The notes: a model not told the origin generated them from the sequence alone. Counted from the first letter of the stretch, positions 8,667 to 17,790 are shown. The stretch: DNA of 64,000 bases from Vibrio sp. RE86 (GCF_013114545.1 NZ_VTXI01000010.1:1-64000); one strand, 5' to 3'. Numbers and translations: made by a program.

Positions 8667-9671
8667 CTAAAGAAGACCCGAGAGTTTTTCAGTAAACGTC
8701 AGGATATCTTGCTCAGTAATATCTTTATGTGTCACGAATCGAATTGGGTTGCCTGGTGAAACCGTGATGCCTTCTTGTGAGAGTTGCTTTGCAATATGTT
8801 CGATGTCGACTGATTCATCCAGCTTTGCAAATACAATGTTGGTTTGAACAAATTCTGCATTTACATTAAACCCTGGTAATTCACTCAGCTTGTTCGCCAA
8901 CAGTTTCGCATTGCTATGGTCTGTTTTGAGCTGTTCAACCTGCTGCGTGAGCGCTAATTTACCTGCAGCCGCAAGGATACCAGCTTGGCGCATACCACCG
9001 CCGACCATCTTGCGTAGACGTCGCGCCTTTGCGATAAACGCTTTGTCTCCAAGCAATAGTGAACCGATTGGTGCAGCTAAGCCTTTCGATAAACAGATAG
9101 TCATAGAATCAAAGTGCTGAGCGATCTCTTTTACGTCAATGTCTAACGCGACTGCGGCATTGTAGACGCGAGCACCATCGAGATGAAGAGAAAGGCCGTG
9201 TTGGTCGACAAACTGTCGAGCTTGAACAAGGTAGCTCATTGGAAGCACTTTACCGTTAATGGTGTTTTCTAAGCTAAGTAATTTAGTACGTGCGAAGTGG
9301 CTATCATCTGGTTTAATAGCCGCTTTTAACTTAGCGAAATCAAGCGTGCCATCTGGGTTGTTTTCGATTGGCTGTGGTTGAATGGAGCCAAGCACTGCAG
9401 CCCCGCCAGCTTCATAACGATAGTTGTGCGCTTGTTGACCACAAAGATATTCATCACCACGTTCGCAATGGGCCATCAAACCTAATAAGTTGGCTTGCGT
9501 TCCTGACGTGGTAAACATTGCCGCTTCAAAGCCGTGTCGCTCTGCTGCCCACTGTTCAAGTTCATTAACGGTAGGGTCGTCGCCGTAGACATCGTCCCCG
9601 ACTGGCGCTTCGGCCATTGCTTTTCTCATTGCTTCCGTCGGTTTGGTTACCGTATCAGAACGAAAATCCAT
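8667..9671 (-). CDS. ltaE: low-specificity L-threonine aldolase
   Basis: A PLP enzyme of 334 residues that splits L-threonine and allo-threonine into glycine and acetaldehyde. Fold-type I features are visible: MDFRSDTVTKPTEAMR at the N terminus, GDDVYGDDPTVNELE, the glycine-rich TSGTQANLL, HLDGARVYNA, and the PLP lysine in CLSKGLAAPIGS. Length and start are normal. AGGAGATAACAATT precedes the ATG. It lies 12 bases downstream of a Nudix gene whose stop overlaps this ribosome site, so the two are probably co-transcribed. Confidence 0.94.
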   Translation of the reverse strand: MDFRSDTVTKPTEAMRKAMAEAPVGDDVYGDDPTVNELEQWAAERHGFEAAMFTTSGTQANLLGLMAHCERGDEYLCGQQAHNYRYEAGGAAVLGSIQPQPIENNPDGTLDFAKLKAAIKPDDSHFARTKLLSLENTINGKVLPMSYLVQARQFVDQHGLSLHLDGARVYNAAVALDIDVKEIAQHFDSMTICLSKGLAAPIGSLLLGDKAFIAKARRLRKMVGGGMRQAGILAAAGKLALTQQVEQLKTDHSNAKLLANKLSELPGFNVNAEFVQTNIVFAKLDESVDIEHIAKQLSQEGITVSPGNPIRFVTHKDITEQDILTFTEKLSGLL

Positions 9672-9683
9672 AATTGTTATCTC

Positions 9684-10205
9684 CTAAATATATCCGCACA
9701 GCTTTGCTTTACTTAAACATGCGATGGTCTTGGCATCAGTGATATCACCATTAATAATTTTTTGTTCGAGTTGGTCAACTGAGAGTGAAAGCACTTCAAT
9801 GACTTCATCGTCATCGCATTGGTAACGTTGGGTAAGTGTGAGGTCTTTCGCGACAAAAAGGTGCTGAAGCTCATCACAAAAGCCCGCTAAGGGTGTTACC
9901 TGACCTAGAGATATCATGCTTTTCGCACTGTAACCAGTCTCTTCCTCTAACTCTCGGTGAGCACAATGCTCTATTGGCTCATTATTCTCTAAAGTGCCAG
10001 CGGGAAGCTCTAATAACCATTTCTTAAGAGAAGGACGATATTGATTGATAAGGATGATATTGCCGTTCTCGTCGATAGGCAGAATAACAGCCGCACCTGG
10101 GTGAGAAATGGTGGTATGGACGATAGTTTGACCGCTAGGAAGCTGAACATCTTCTTCAATAAGAGCGATGCGCTTCCAAGTGTGGAGAGTCTTAGTGTTG
10201 TTCAT
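9684..10205 (-). CDS. NUDIX hydrolase (ADP-ribose pyrophosphatase-like)
   Basis: A 173-residue cytoplasmic hydrolase with a full Nudix box: GTLENNE, then seven residues, then RELEEETGY (the metal-binding GX5EX7REUXEEXGU pattern). The surrounding YRPSLKKWLLELPAG segment is typical of the ADP-ribose/NDP-sugar pyrophosphatase branch, which releases AMP and a sugar phosphate. It is the first gene of a two-gene unit with ltaE, with a 12-base gap. The substrate cannot be fixed from sequence alone. Confidence 0.88.
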   Translation of the reverse strand: MNNTKTLHTWKRIALIEEDVQLPSGQTIVHTTISHPGAAVILPIDENGNIILINQYRPSLKKWLLELPAGTLENNEPIEHCAHRELEEETGYSAKSMISLGQVTPLAGFCDELQHLFVAKDLTLTQRYQCDDDEVIEVLSLSVDQLEQKIINGDITDAKTIACLSKAKLCGYI

Positions 10206-10479
10206 TTTAATACTTCGATATGCCCTAGCGAAAGACAGGCATTACCTTACAGGCTATGGCGAACTAGATAAAGTTTACTGATAACAACTGAGTAACTTTC
10301 ATTCGTACAATAGGTGACTTAACTCTCAATTATGCAAACATTGTTTTCAGTGACTTACGCAAAATAACCATCTGCTATAAAGGCTTGAAATAATCAAAAT
10401 TCCACTTGTAACAAAGTGATAACAAATGTATAAACTTATACATACGCTCGTACAGTTAAAAGTTTAGGGGAACAGTTCA
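10206..10479. other. divergent promoter region, nudix / ravA
   Basis: This 274-base gap between divergent operons has no credible gene. Its right half is AT-rich and carries the ravA promoter described separately; the left half should hold the nudix promoter, which I could not pin down. Confidence 0.5.
10406..10434 (+). promoter_or_regulatory. sigma70-type promoter of ravA-viaA
   Basis: TTGTAA (10406-10411) and TATAAA (10429-10434) are separated by exactly 17 bases, 45 bases before the ravA ATG. AGGGGA provides the ribosome site. Confidence 0.65.
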
Positions 10480-12144
10480 ATGATCAAACCGAGTCGAGTC
10501 TCTCACTCACAAAAAGCACTGCTCTCTGAACGAATCAATAAGCTTGCTCAAGCCTTGTCTGATGGGGTTTATGAGCGTGAAGAAACCATTAAGCTATGCC
10601 TGCTTGCCGCATTAGCTGGTGAAAGTGTTTTCTTACTAGGGCCTCCTGGTATTGCGAAGAGTTTAATTGCGAAACGTTTAATTCAAGCGTTCGATAACTC
10701 GAGTTACTTCGAATATCTCATGACACGTTTCTCGACACCGGAAGAAGTTTTCGGTCCGTTAAGTATTCAAGAATTAAAAGATAATGGTCGTTACGTTCGC
10801 TTAACTGACGGTTATCTGCCAACCGCACAAGTCGTTTTCCTCGATGAGATTTGGAAAGCCGGCCCAGCTATCCTCAACACACTGCTTACCGTCGTAAACG
10901 AAAAAACATTTAAGAATGGTAGCGAGATAGAGCGTGTGCCAATGCGCCTATTGGTCTCGGCATCCAACGAATTACCAGATGAAGATAGCGGCTTAGAAGC
11001 GCTTTATGACCGTATGCTCGTGCGTGTGTTTGTCAACCGTATCCAAGACAAACAGAACTTTAAGTCAATGCTGACCGTCGGAACGCCACAAGAAGCGAGC
11101 ATTCCTGAAGGCCTAGCAATCACAGATGAAGAATATCATTTGTGGCAGTCAGAACTTGATCAGCTTGAATTAAGCGATGATGTATTTGAAAAGCTTTATG
11201 AACTGAAGAGCTTGCTGGAGTCATCAGCGACTGCGGAAACTGGCGTGGATGTGGCAGATACTGATATGTACGTATCAGATCGCCGCTGGAAAAAGGCAGT
11301 GAAACTGCTAAAAGCAAGTGCCTACTTCAACGGACGAGACTCAATCAACCCGCTTGATATTCTGCTATTGCAAGATTGTTTATGGAACAACCCAGAATCA
11401 AGAGATGTTGTTCGACAAGTGATCAAAAAGTTTGCTTTGAACAATGCTTTTGATCAGCAAGAAGTAGAGCAACAAATCGCATTGTGTCGTGAAGAGCTTA
11501 ATGAAATTCAAGAAGAACTAGAGTCGGAATTTGGCACCATGCTGTCAATGGAATCGACAACGGGTCTGCTTAAGAAACAGATTCACAGCTACGATATTTC
11601 TGATGCCAAAAGCTACAAAGTCGGCAGCGCATTTGACTTGGTGAAACTTGTATTGCTGCAAAGCAACATGTCCGTGACCGAATCTGAAAAAGGCGATAGC
11701 CGTTGGGTATATGTACCTAAAAACGAGCTGGAGCGCGTGATCAAGGAAGGGCATGGCGATGTTTACGGTTACGTTAATACCAATACTAACCTTGTTCGTC
11801 TTCGCTTTGATGTTGATGCGGCCAATAACCTAGTGATTAAGGATATTGCCAACCGAGCTGTACTCGTATCTATTGTGACCAACAAAGGCCTTGATGAATC
11901 CCTTTATCAAGAGTGGTTAACCAAAGCTGAGCAGGCAATGGCCCAGTTAGAGCACGCTGAACATCACCTACTGAAAGTTCGTTCTGATTTCCACGGTGCA
12001 TTGCCACATGGCTTTGTTGACCAAGAGCTTCCTCGTGCGATGGAGTCTAGCCTGCAAAATCTACAGCAGGTACTAGAGTCGACGAAAACCGAAAGCGAAA
12101 GAACCGTGTTCCGCTTTAAAACTCTAAACCAGTTCTTTGCTTAG
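10480..12144 (+). CDS. ravA: MoxR-family AAA+ ATPase RavA
   Basis: A cytoplasmic AAA+ ATPase of 554 residues. The ATPase module occupies about residues 20-240, with Walker A GPPGIAKSL, Walker B VVFLDEIWKAG and sensor 1 in LLVSASNELPDE. After it come the C-terminal triple-helical and LARA-like regions. In E. coli RavA works with ViaA, binds the lysine decarboxylase LdcI and is linked to fumarate reductase or respiratory-complex maturation and aminoglycoside sensitivity. Here it is followed nine bases later by viaA, the conserved two-gene arrangement. Length is close to that of other vibrio RavA proteins. Confidence 0.95.
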   Translation: MIKPSRVSHSQKALLSERINKLAQALSDGVYEREETIKLCLLAALAGESVFLLGPPGIAKSLIAKRLIQAFDNSSYFEYLMTRFSTPEEVFGPLSIQELKDNGRYVRLTDGYLPTAQVVFLDEIWKAGPAILNTLLTVVNEKTFKNGSEIERVPMRLLVSASNELPDEDSGLEALYDRMLVRVFVNRIQDKQNFKSMLTVGTPQEASIPEGLAITDEEYHLWQSELDQLELSDDVFEKLYELKSLLESSATAETGVDVADTDMYVSDRRWKKAVKLLKASAYFNGRDSINPLDILLLQDCLWNNPESRDVVRQVIKKFALNNAFDQQEVEQQIALCREELNEIQEELESEFGTMLSMESTTGLLKKQIHSYDISDAKSYKVGSAFDLVKLVLLQSNMSVTESEKGDSRWVYVPKNELERVIKEGHGDVYGYVNTNTNLVRLRFDVDAANNLVIKDIANRAVLVSIVTNKGLDESLYQEWLTKAEQAMAQLEHAEHHLLKVRSDFHGALPHGFVDQELPRAMESSLQNLQQVLESTKTESERTVFRFKTLNQFFA

Positions 12145-12153
12145 GAGAGATGG

Positions 12154-13599
12154 ATGCTAGGTGCTGACGGATTAAATCTTGTATTAGCCATTGCCGATTC
12201 AGGTATGATCGATACGGCGGTGAACGATCTCATGGCTCGTTCTCAAATGATGGCAGTGACAGAGAATCGCGGTGTTAAAACATCCGTTAAAAATCATCTT
12301 CTAAAATGGCGTGGTAGCGTGAAGAAACGCATCACAAAAGTATGTGAGACAGACCGCTTTAAACAGGAGTTAGCGCTTTATCAAGAAGTGATTCATTGGG
12401 ATGAGTCCGAGTTTTTTGACAAGATTCCAGAGATCATCAAGCAGCTTGAATGGCACTCAGCTTTCTATTTGCAAGCGCGCCGTTTAATGGAGAAGAACAA
12501 AGGGGTGAATAACCCAATGTTCCCACACTATTTTTGCGATCAGTGGTACCAAAGTCTTTCCGACGCGATCCGCCAAGCCCAACTCACCGAACTAGAAGCG
12601 AATAAAGAGAAAGTATTAAAAGATCTTTATCAGCGCATGGAAACCATGAAAAACATGGACAAGGTGACGGAGAGTGGTGATGAAGGCAGCGTAGGTCGCT
12701 TGTGGGATATGGCATCAGCTCGCTTGAGTAAAACCGACCTCACGGTGATGAAGCGTCATGCCGAGTTTTTGGCGAAGAATAAGGGCCTGCAAGAAATTGC
12801 GGAAAAACTGGGCAGAATGGCAAGCAAAGTTGATGATCCAGAGTTCAACAAAGCGCCTTTGGAAGAGCCTCAAGTCGTTGAAGAGAAATCCGATAAAGCG
12901 ACAGATGATATTGTCGGTATTCATGAGGGCGATGACCTAAACAAGTTGCTGCCAAATGAGACCATGTTCTTAGCCTATCCCGAGCTTGAAGTTGTGTTCT
13001 ACAAGCACTTGGTCGACAAGCGTTTGATGAATTACAAGATGCAAGGCAAGTCACGTACACTGCGTAAAGTGAGCGCTCAGCGTCCTGATAACGCCCAAGC
13101 AGATGTGGAAAAAGGCCCATTTATTGTTTGTGTCGATGCGTCTGGTTCAATGAGTGGTTTTCCTGAGCAGTGTGCAAAAGCGATGGCGTATGCCTTGATG
13201 CAAATAGCACTTGCTGAAGACCGTGATTGCTATGTCATTCTCTTCTCTTCTGAGCAGATTACTTACGAGTTAACGAAACAAGACGGCTTGCGTGAAGCGA
13301 GCGACTTCCTGACCTACAGCTTCCACGGTGGTACTGATTTAGAGCCCGTACTGATGAAGTCAATTGACCTCATGTCCGGAGACAAATACCGTAATGCGGA
13401 TATGGTCGTGATTTCGGACTTTATTGCACCGAAGCAATCTGAAGAGATGCTAGAGAAGGTCGAAGAGCTTAAGAAAAGTAAAAACCGTTTCCATGCGATT
13501 AGCCTTTCTAAGTATGGCAACCCTGACCTCATGGCGATGTTTGATCATAGTTGGGCGTACCACCCGAATTTAGTGGGACGTTTGATGAAAAAATGGTAG
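12154..13599 (+). CDS. viaA: VWA-domain protein ViaA, RavA partner
   Basis: A protein of 481 residues with a helical N-terminal two-thirds and a C-terminal von Willebrand A domain. The metal-ion-dependent adhesion site is visible as CVDASGSMSG with the later threonine in FHGGTDLEP and aspartate in MVVISDF. ViaA stimulates RavA ATPase and acts as its substrate-recruiting partner. AGGAGAG precedes the ATG, and the gene is coupled to ravA with a nine-base gap. A terminator overlaps its stop codon. Confidence 0.95.
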   Translation: MLGADGLNLVLAIADSGMIDTAVNDLMARSQMMAVTENRGVKTSVKNHLLKWRGSVKKRITKVCETDRFKQELALYQEVIHWDESEFFDKIPEIIKQLEWHSAFYLQARRLMEKNKGVNNPMFPHYFCDQWYQSLSDAIRQAQLTELEANKEKVLKDLYQRMETMKNMDKVTESGDEGSVGRLWDMASARLSKTDLTVMKRHAEFLAKNKGLQEIAEKLGRMASKVDDPEFNKAPLEEPQVVEEKSDKATDDIVGIHEGDDLNKLLPNETMFLAYPELEVVFYKHLVDKRLMNYKMQGKSRTLRKVSAQRPDNAQADVEKGPFIVCVDASGSMSGFPEQCAKAMAYALMQIALAEDRDCYVILFSSEQITYELTKQDGLREASDFLTYSFHGGTDLEPVLMKSIDLMSGDKYRNADMVVISDFIAPKQSEEMLEKVEELKKSKNRFHAISLSKYGNPDLMAMFDHSWAYHPNLVGRLMKKW

Positions 13600-13621
13600 A
13601 GCGCAATGCTCTACCATTTTT
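13591..13621 (+). terminator. terminator of ravA-viaA
   Basis: Arms AAATGGTAGAGC (13591-13602) and GCTCTACCATTT (13608-13619) are joined by a five-base loop and end in TTTTT. The left arm includes the viaA stop codon. Confidence 0.88.
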
Positions 13622-13647
13622 GTATTGAGTGAACTCAGAAGGACGCT

Positions 13648-14853
13648 TTAGTAAGCAAGTGGCATCTCATTAGAAGGATCTTGCTTGCGGTACACTCGCA
13701 GTAATCCAAACAGAGCCAATATCGACATTATCAACATCAACGCTCCTAGTGGCATTTGATCCGGAGCTGGGATCATCGAAGCTGCGAGTGTCGCCAAACC
13801 AGCACCCAAATTCTGCATCCCACCCAACACAGCTCCTCCTGTCCCCGCATGATAAGGTAGAGGTGACAATGCGCCTGTTGTTGCTGCAGGGAAGAGGATA
13901 CCTGCACCCAAGAAGTAGATTGTCGCACCGCCAATTAAGGTTAAAGCTGAAGTGAGCCCGAACAAGCCAGGAATCAAAACAATCAAAGATCCCAGCATAA
14001 TTGCAGCTAACCCCACGCTTAAGGCACGCTTCTCACTGCGTTTTGCTGCAATGTAGCTTGAAAGTCCAGCCCCGACTAAGTAACCGGGAATAGGAAGGAC
14101 AAACAGCAAGCTTACTGTGGTTGCTGGTAAGTCAAGGACGCCGCCGAGCAACACGCCAGCCGCAGCCTCAAAAATGGCGATACCAGAGAATGTTGCCACT
14201 AAGCAGATCAAATAACCCTGGAAGCGACGATCAGACAGCACAAAGCGATAACTGCTAGTGACTTTTTCGTAACGACGTTTCTCTTGTGGCAAGGTTTCCG
14301 CAAAACTTGTCATCATAGTAATGACTACTGCAATGCCAAATAGCGCTAGGAACATGTAACTTGAACGCCAGCCAAATGCTTCTGTTAAGTAGCCGCCAAG
14401 GACAGGAGCGATGAGCGGTGAAAAGATCACGCACATGCTGATCAAACTATTCACTTTATGCAGCTCAGCACCGTCAAACAAATCGCGAGTCAGTGTACGA
14501 GACATAGCGCCGCCGCAACCAATGCCCAGCCCTTGAATAAAACTGCCGACTAAGAATAACTCATAGCTGTGTGCGAAAAGGGCAATGAGCGCACCCACTA
14601 TATATATCAACAAACCCGTAATGATGATCGGTTTACGACCTAGACGGTCAGATAACGGACCATAGACAAACTGAGAAATGCCATAAGGGATCAAGTAGCA
14701 AGCCATGACAGCTTGTAGAGCCGCTGGCGTCACTAAAAACTCACTGGCCATGTAGCCAATGGAAGGCACATACATGGTTTGGGTCATTTGACCGACCGCA
14801 GTTAAAATCGCAATGAGAAAAGTCAACTTAACAACTTGAGAAGAGCCAGACAT
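13648..14853 (-). CDS. Bcr/CflA-type multidrug MFS exporter
   Basis: A 12-helix major facilitator of about 401 residues. It carries the DHA1 exporter motifs: MYVPSIGYMASEF in helix 1, YGPLSDRLGRKPIII in the loop 2-3 (motif A), and a motif-C-like GGYLTEAFGWR region. The family exports drugs by proton antiport, and EmrD-like members are the nearest that I can name. The frame runs 41 codons further upstream, but the ATG at 14853 has an AGG upstream and gives the standard N terminus. The extra residues look like untranslated leader. Confidence 0.85.
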   Translation of the reverse strand: MSGSSQVVKLTFLIAILTAVGQMTQTMYVPSIGYMASEFLVTPAALQAVMACYLIPYGISQFVYGPLSDRLGRKPIIITGLLIYIVGALIALFAHSYELFLVGSFIQGLGIGCGGAMSRTLTRDLFDGAELHKVNSLISMCVIFSPLIAPVLGGYLTEAFGWRSSYMFLALFGIAVVITMMTSFAETLPQEKRRYEKVTSSYRFVLSDRRFQGYLICLVATFSGIAIFEAAAGVLLGGVLDLPATTVSLLFVLPIPGYLVGAGLSSYIAAKRSEKRALSVGLAAIMLGSLIVLIPGLFGLTSALTLIGGATIYFLGAGILFPAATTGALSPLPYHAGTGGAVLGGMQNLGAGLATLAASMIPAPDQMPLGALMLIMSILALFGLLRVYRKQDPSNEMPLAY

Positions 14854-15012
14854 TACAGCAATACCTAAATTCGAAACGCAAGAAACCATCAGCTTTGCCG
14901 AAACAGAGCTAATACAATAATTTATAAAGGGATGTTTTAGGCGCGAGATATTAGAGTGAGTTAGTCGGACTCGCAACCAAAAAGTGTGATCTTACGCAGG
15001 ATAAATATTTTG

Positions 15013-15041
15013 AATTTGGATTAGAAAAACTAATCCAAATT
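15013..15041 (-). terminator. AT-rich perfect inverted repeat, possible terminator
   Basis: Arms AATTTGGATTAG (15013-15024) and CTAATCCAAATT (15030-15041) flank a loop of five A. It lies just beyond the stop of the DUF1289-CWC gene and could end its transcript, although the stem is weak in G and C. An operator for the MFS gene is the alternative. Confidence 0.45.
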
Positions 15042-15064
15042 TATATGCGGCTTGAGTGAAGTAA

Positions 15065-15373
15065 TTATGCGACGGGAAGTTTAGATAGGCACTTACGGCA
15101 TAAACACACATCACTGTTTGGAAGCGATGACGTATCTCGTTTTTCGATATCAAAACACCAGCATGTTGACTTGCCCATACTGATATCACATTGGGCTGGC
15201 TGCGAGCAGGATGGGCAGGTATGTGTCGATGTTTTACCACTTAGTTTCGACATCACCTCTTCTCGTTCTTGGTCATCGAGGTGGCGCCAGTTGATAATTT
15301 CATCCATGGTTCGATGACAACCGCTACAGATACCATCATTGTTTTTGCAAGCAGCAATACAGGGTGTTTTCAC
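15065..15373 (-). CDS. DUF1289 - cysteine-rich CWC fusion protein, GTG start
   Basis: A zinc-ribbon protein of 102 residues with 12 cysteines. The first half is DUF1289: TPCIAACKNNDGICSGCHRTMDEIINWRHLDD-like sequence with the usual C-x3-C-x6-C-x2-C spacing and a following helix. The second half matches the Cys-rich CWC family: CPSC, then a single C, then CWCFDIEK, and CLCRKCLSK near the end. Both halves usually occur as separate small proteins of unknown role, so this is a natural fusion. The first codon is GTG. No function is known. Confidence 0.8.
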   Translation of the reverse strand: MKTPCIAACKNNDGICSGCHRTMDEIINWRHLDDQEREEVMSKLSGKTSTHTCPSCSQPAQCDISMGKSTCWCFDIEKRDTSSLPNSDVCLCRKCLSKLPVA

Positions 15374-15382
15374 GTCTCAATT

Positions 15383-15407
15383 CAGCCCAATAATTTACGT
15401 TGGGCTG
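15383..15407. repeat. inverted repeat upstream of the DUF1289-CWC gene
   Basis: CAGCCCAA (15383-15390) and TTGGGCTG (15400-15407) enclose a nine-base loop in the 70 bases between the DMT stop and the DUF1289-CWC start. It may end or attenuate the minus-strand DMT transcript, since there is no clear T run. Confidence 0.4.
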
Positions 15408-15443
15408 GACTATACCGTTAATCTCAGCTGACATCAAAGCTGC

Positions 15444-16376
15444 TCATTTGTTGAAGCTCGGTGGCTGGTAATTTAACGAACTGTCTTGCTTCATGAATAG
15501 GTTGCTTGCAATCACGCTGCCAAAGGTGACAACAAGTAGTGAAATCCAGCCGATTGAAGAGGGTTGCTCTGCAAAAACTGGGATAGCAAGTATCGTAGCA
15601 ATGACAGGGGTTGCAGCCCCGAAGGCAGCGGTACGTTCAGCGCCTAACTTAGCGATAGCGTGTAAGTAGGTAAAAGCTGCGATTAAGCCTGCTCCTAACC
15701 CTTGTAGTAGTGAATGCCCAAGCAACTCTTTCCATGGCCAATGGCTAGGGGGTGTCGAGTATAGATAGCTCTCTACCCATCCTCCTAATACTAAAACGCT
15801 GAGAGAGACAATAGACAACAGTGAGATAAGGCCTGACGCGACAAGTGGGTTTAAGTTTGAGACGCGAGCACAAATGGTAAACGTTGCCCACATCGCACTG
15901 CCAATCAAGAAAAGCGTATGACCATAAAGTAGATGGTTATTGTTTGCACCTAAGCTTTGCGAAAGGAAAAGAACAATGCCAACTACCACGAGTGTAAGGC
16001 CAACAATTCGATGTGAACTCAACGGCTGTTTAAACGCCAGTACCGCGATGCCTGATACAAACAGAGGAAGGGTGCCTGGTATAAGCGCACTTCCATCTGC
16101 AACAGGAGCAAATTGCATGCCTGTACCAGCAACAAACAGGTAAGGCAAACCGCTGCCAATAAACATTCCGATCAAGTAACGCTTAGGTATGGCGAGAATC
16201 TCCTGTTTGGCTTTCAACACAAGTGGGAGCAGTAAAACTAAAGGGATAAGGAAGCGAGTCATAGCAACATCGGCTGTCATTAAGTCGGAGTGTGCGCCAC
16301 TACGAAGTGACAAGAAGAAACCAGACCAGAGTAATAGGGTCGCAATCATTGCTAAGTAACCAGAAATCATATCCAT
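15444..16376 (-). CDS. DMT-family (EamA) exporter
   Basis: A ten-helix drug/metabolite transporter of 310 residues with two EamA repeats: MISGYLAMIATLLLWSGFFL opens the first, and GHTLFLIGSAMWATFTICAR opens the second. The glutamate-containing end of the second repeat (LGAERTAAFGAATPVIA) is typical. Members export amino acids, metabolites or drugs. It is divergent from an Lrp/AsnC regulator, a common arrangement for amino-acid exporters controlled by their neighbour; that control is inferred. Confidence 0.87.
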   Translation of the reverse strand: MDMISGYLAMIATLLLWSGFFLSLRSGAHSDLMTADVAMTRFLIPLVLLLPLVLKAKQEILAIPKRYLIGMFIGSGLPYLFVAGTGMQFAPVADGSALIPGTLPLFVSGIAVLAFKQPLSSHRIVGLTLVVVGIVLFLSQSLGANNNHLLYGHTLFLIGSAMWATFTICARVSNLNPLVASGLISLLSIVSLSVLVLGGWVESYLYSTPPSHWPWKELLGHSLLQGLGAGLIAAFTYLHAIAKLGAERTAAFGAATPVIATILAIPVFAEQPSSIGWISLLVVTFGSVIASNLFMKQDSSLNYQPPSFNK

Positions 16377-16516
16377 TTGTGCGTTAAGTTTTACTTATTT
16401 ACATTATGGAGCGTAATAAAAGGTGATTTCTGGCAAGATGCATTAAGCCAAAGAGCTATTTTGGTGGAAACCATCAATAAAGTTTAAATATTAGCGATAA
16501 AGCGGCGGTACGAGAT

Positions 16517-16972
16517 ATGGACAGAATAGATAAACACATTTTGAGACTCTTACAGCAGGATGCCCGCCAATCTACTGCCGATATTGCTGATCAAGTAGGG
16601 CTATCGGCATCTCCTTGTGCTCGACGTATCAAACGGTTAGAAGAAGCTGGCATCATTGCCAACTATCGAGCCAGTCTAAACAAGGATCGCATTGGCGTTG
16701 GTATGACAGTGTTTGTGGAAGTCAGTTTGAACAATCACCAAGCAGTCAGCATCGATGAGTTTGAGTTATCAATTCAAGAGATGGATGAAGTGATCAGCTG
16801 TCATGTCGTTTCTGGGGCTTATGATTATTTGTTGGAAGTCGTCAGTCATGATCTTGCTGGTTACGAGTCTTTCACACGCAAACTTCAGCGCTTGGATAAT
16901 GTTAAAGACATACATACCCACTTAGCAATTCGACAAGTTAAAGGGGGGAGTGAGCTACCGATATTTACATAG
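16517..16972 (+). CDS. Lrp/AsnC family transcriptional regulator
   Basis: A 151-residue regulator with an N-terminal winged helix-turn-helix (DRIDKHILRLLQQDARQS-like start, then VGLSASPCARRIKRLEEAGII) and a C-terminal RAM ligand-binding domain (VVSGAYDYLLEVV, LDNVKDIHTHLAIRQVK). Such proteins sense amino acids and often control a divergent transporter; here the DMT exporter is 140 bases away. The gene downstream, DUF4365, begins 32 bases later but differs in composition and is probably unrelated. Confidence 0.92.
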   Translation: MDRIDKHILRLLQQDARQSTADIADQVGLSASPCARRIKRLEEAGIIANYRASLNKDRIGVGMTVFVEVSLNNHQAVSIDEFELSIQEMDEVISCHVVSGAYDYLLEVVSHDLAGYESFTRKLQRLDNVKDIHTHLAIRQVKGGSELPIFT

Positions 16973-17004
16973 CTTTACCTAACAAACTCAGAGGGAGGAA
17001 ATGA

Positions 17005-17742
17005 ATGAAATATACACGACAATCAATTAGCGGAGATGCTGGGGAGTATTACTTTGCATACAAAATCACATCTATGTTTGGATTTGCAACAAGATTGCTA
17101 GACATAGATCTGGGGGTCGATGGAGAAATAGAAATTATTGAGGACACAGGAGTTAGCACAACTCATTTGATAAAAGCGCAAGTTAAGACAGAAATGAGTA
17201 TCAAAGGAAGTACATGCTCGACTTATGTCTCACAAGATAACATCGACTATTGGAAAAAGATTAGCTTGCCTGTAATCGTTTTCTTAGTCGATCTAAATGC
17301 TCCCACGAGAGTTTATTGGAAAGAAATAACTCACCTTGAGGATTACAGTACAAAAGGTCAGAGTATGAAAGTAACTTTTGACTTGACTAAAGATGAGCTG
17401 ACTCCAGGTTGTAAAGGCAAATTGATGAAAATTGCGATACCTAATGAACATAAAGCTCTTAAAGCTCTTAGTAAGTTGCGCAAGAACTTCAATATTCTTA
17501 TAGAACGTTTACCAAATGCAAATACCGGCCTCACTGGCTATGAATATAGCGGTCTAGGTGCAATTGAGAGGGATTATGAGGAAGCGGCCAAATTATTAAA
17601 AGAAGTAAAAGCACTGCTTTCATTCCATCCTGCACTAAACAACAATGAAATGACTGCTAAGTTGGAACGTGCGGATAAGCGTCTAAATAATATTAGAAAT
17701 TACATTATCCGCGAGGATAGGGTAGACGAAGGTATAGAATAA
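17005..17742 (+). CDS. DUF4365 domain protein, predicted PD-(D/E)xK-like nuclease
   Basis: A protein of 245 residues. The first 140 residues match DUF4365, with GDAGEYYFAYK (E14), DIDLGVDGEIEI (D39, E41/E43) and KAQVKT (Q59-x-K61). This acidic-acidic-QxK layout is that of restriction-endonuclease-fold enzymes. The C-terminal 100 residues are helical, with no recognisable domain. Codons are visibly more AT-rich than in neighbours, suggesting recent transfer. GGGAGGAA precedes the ATG. DUF4365 proteins turn up in accessory and defence-associated loci, but no activity is established for this one. A palindrome follows the stop. Confidence 0.75.
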   Translation: MKYTRQSISGDAGEYYFAYKITSMFGFATRLLDIDLGVDGEIEIIEDTGVSTTHLIKAQVKTEMSIKGSTCSTYVSQDNIDYWKKISLPVIVFLVDLNAPTRVYWKEITHLEDYSTKGQSMKVTFDLTKDELTPGCKGKLMKIAIPNEHKALKALSKLRKNFNILIERLPNANTGLTGYEYSGLGAIERDYEEAAKLLKEVKALLSFHPALNNNEMTAKLERADKRLNNIRNYIIREDRVDEGIE

Positions 17743-17747
17743 TTATC

Positions 17748-17782
17748 ACAGTATGTATACATTCCCATGATATACATACTGT
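17748..17782. repeat. inverted repeat after the DUF4365 gene
   Basis: ACAGTATGTATA (17748-17759) and TATACATACTGT (17771-17782) are perfect 12-base complements separated by 11 bases. It lies between the DUF4365 stop and the convergent MarR stop. No T run follows, so it is only a weak terminator candidate; a binding site or a boundary remnant of an insertion is possible. Confidence 0.6.
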
Positions 17783-17790
17783 AAGCATCA

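Noticed and set aside
17748..17782. Palindrome as a strong intrinsic terminator
   Set aside because: There is no T run on either strand and the stem is AT-rich, so I list it only as an inverted repeat.
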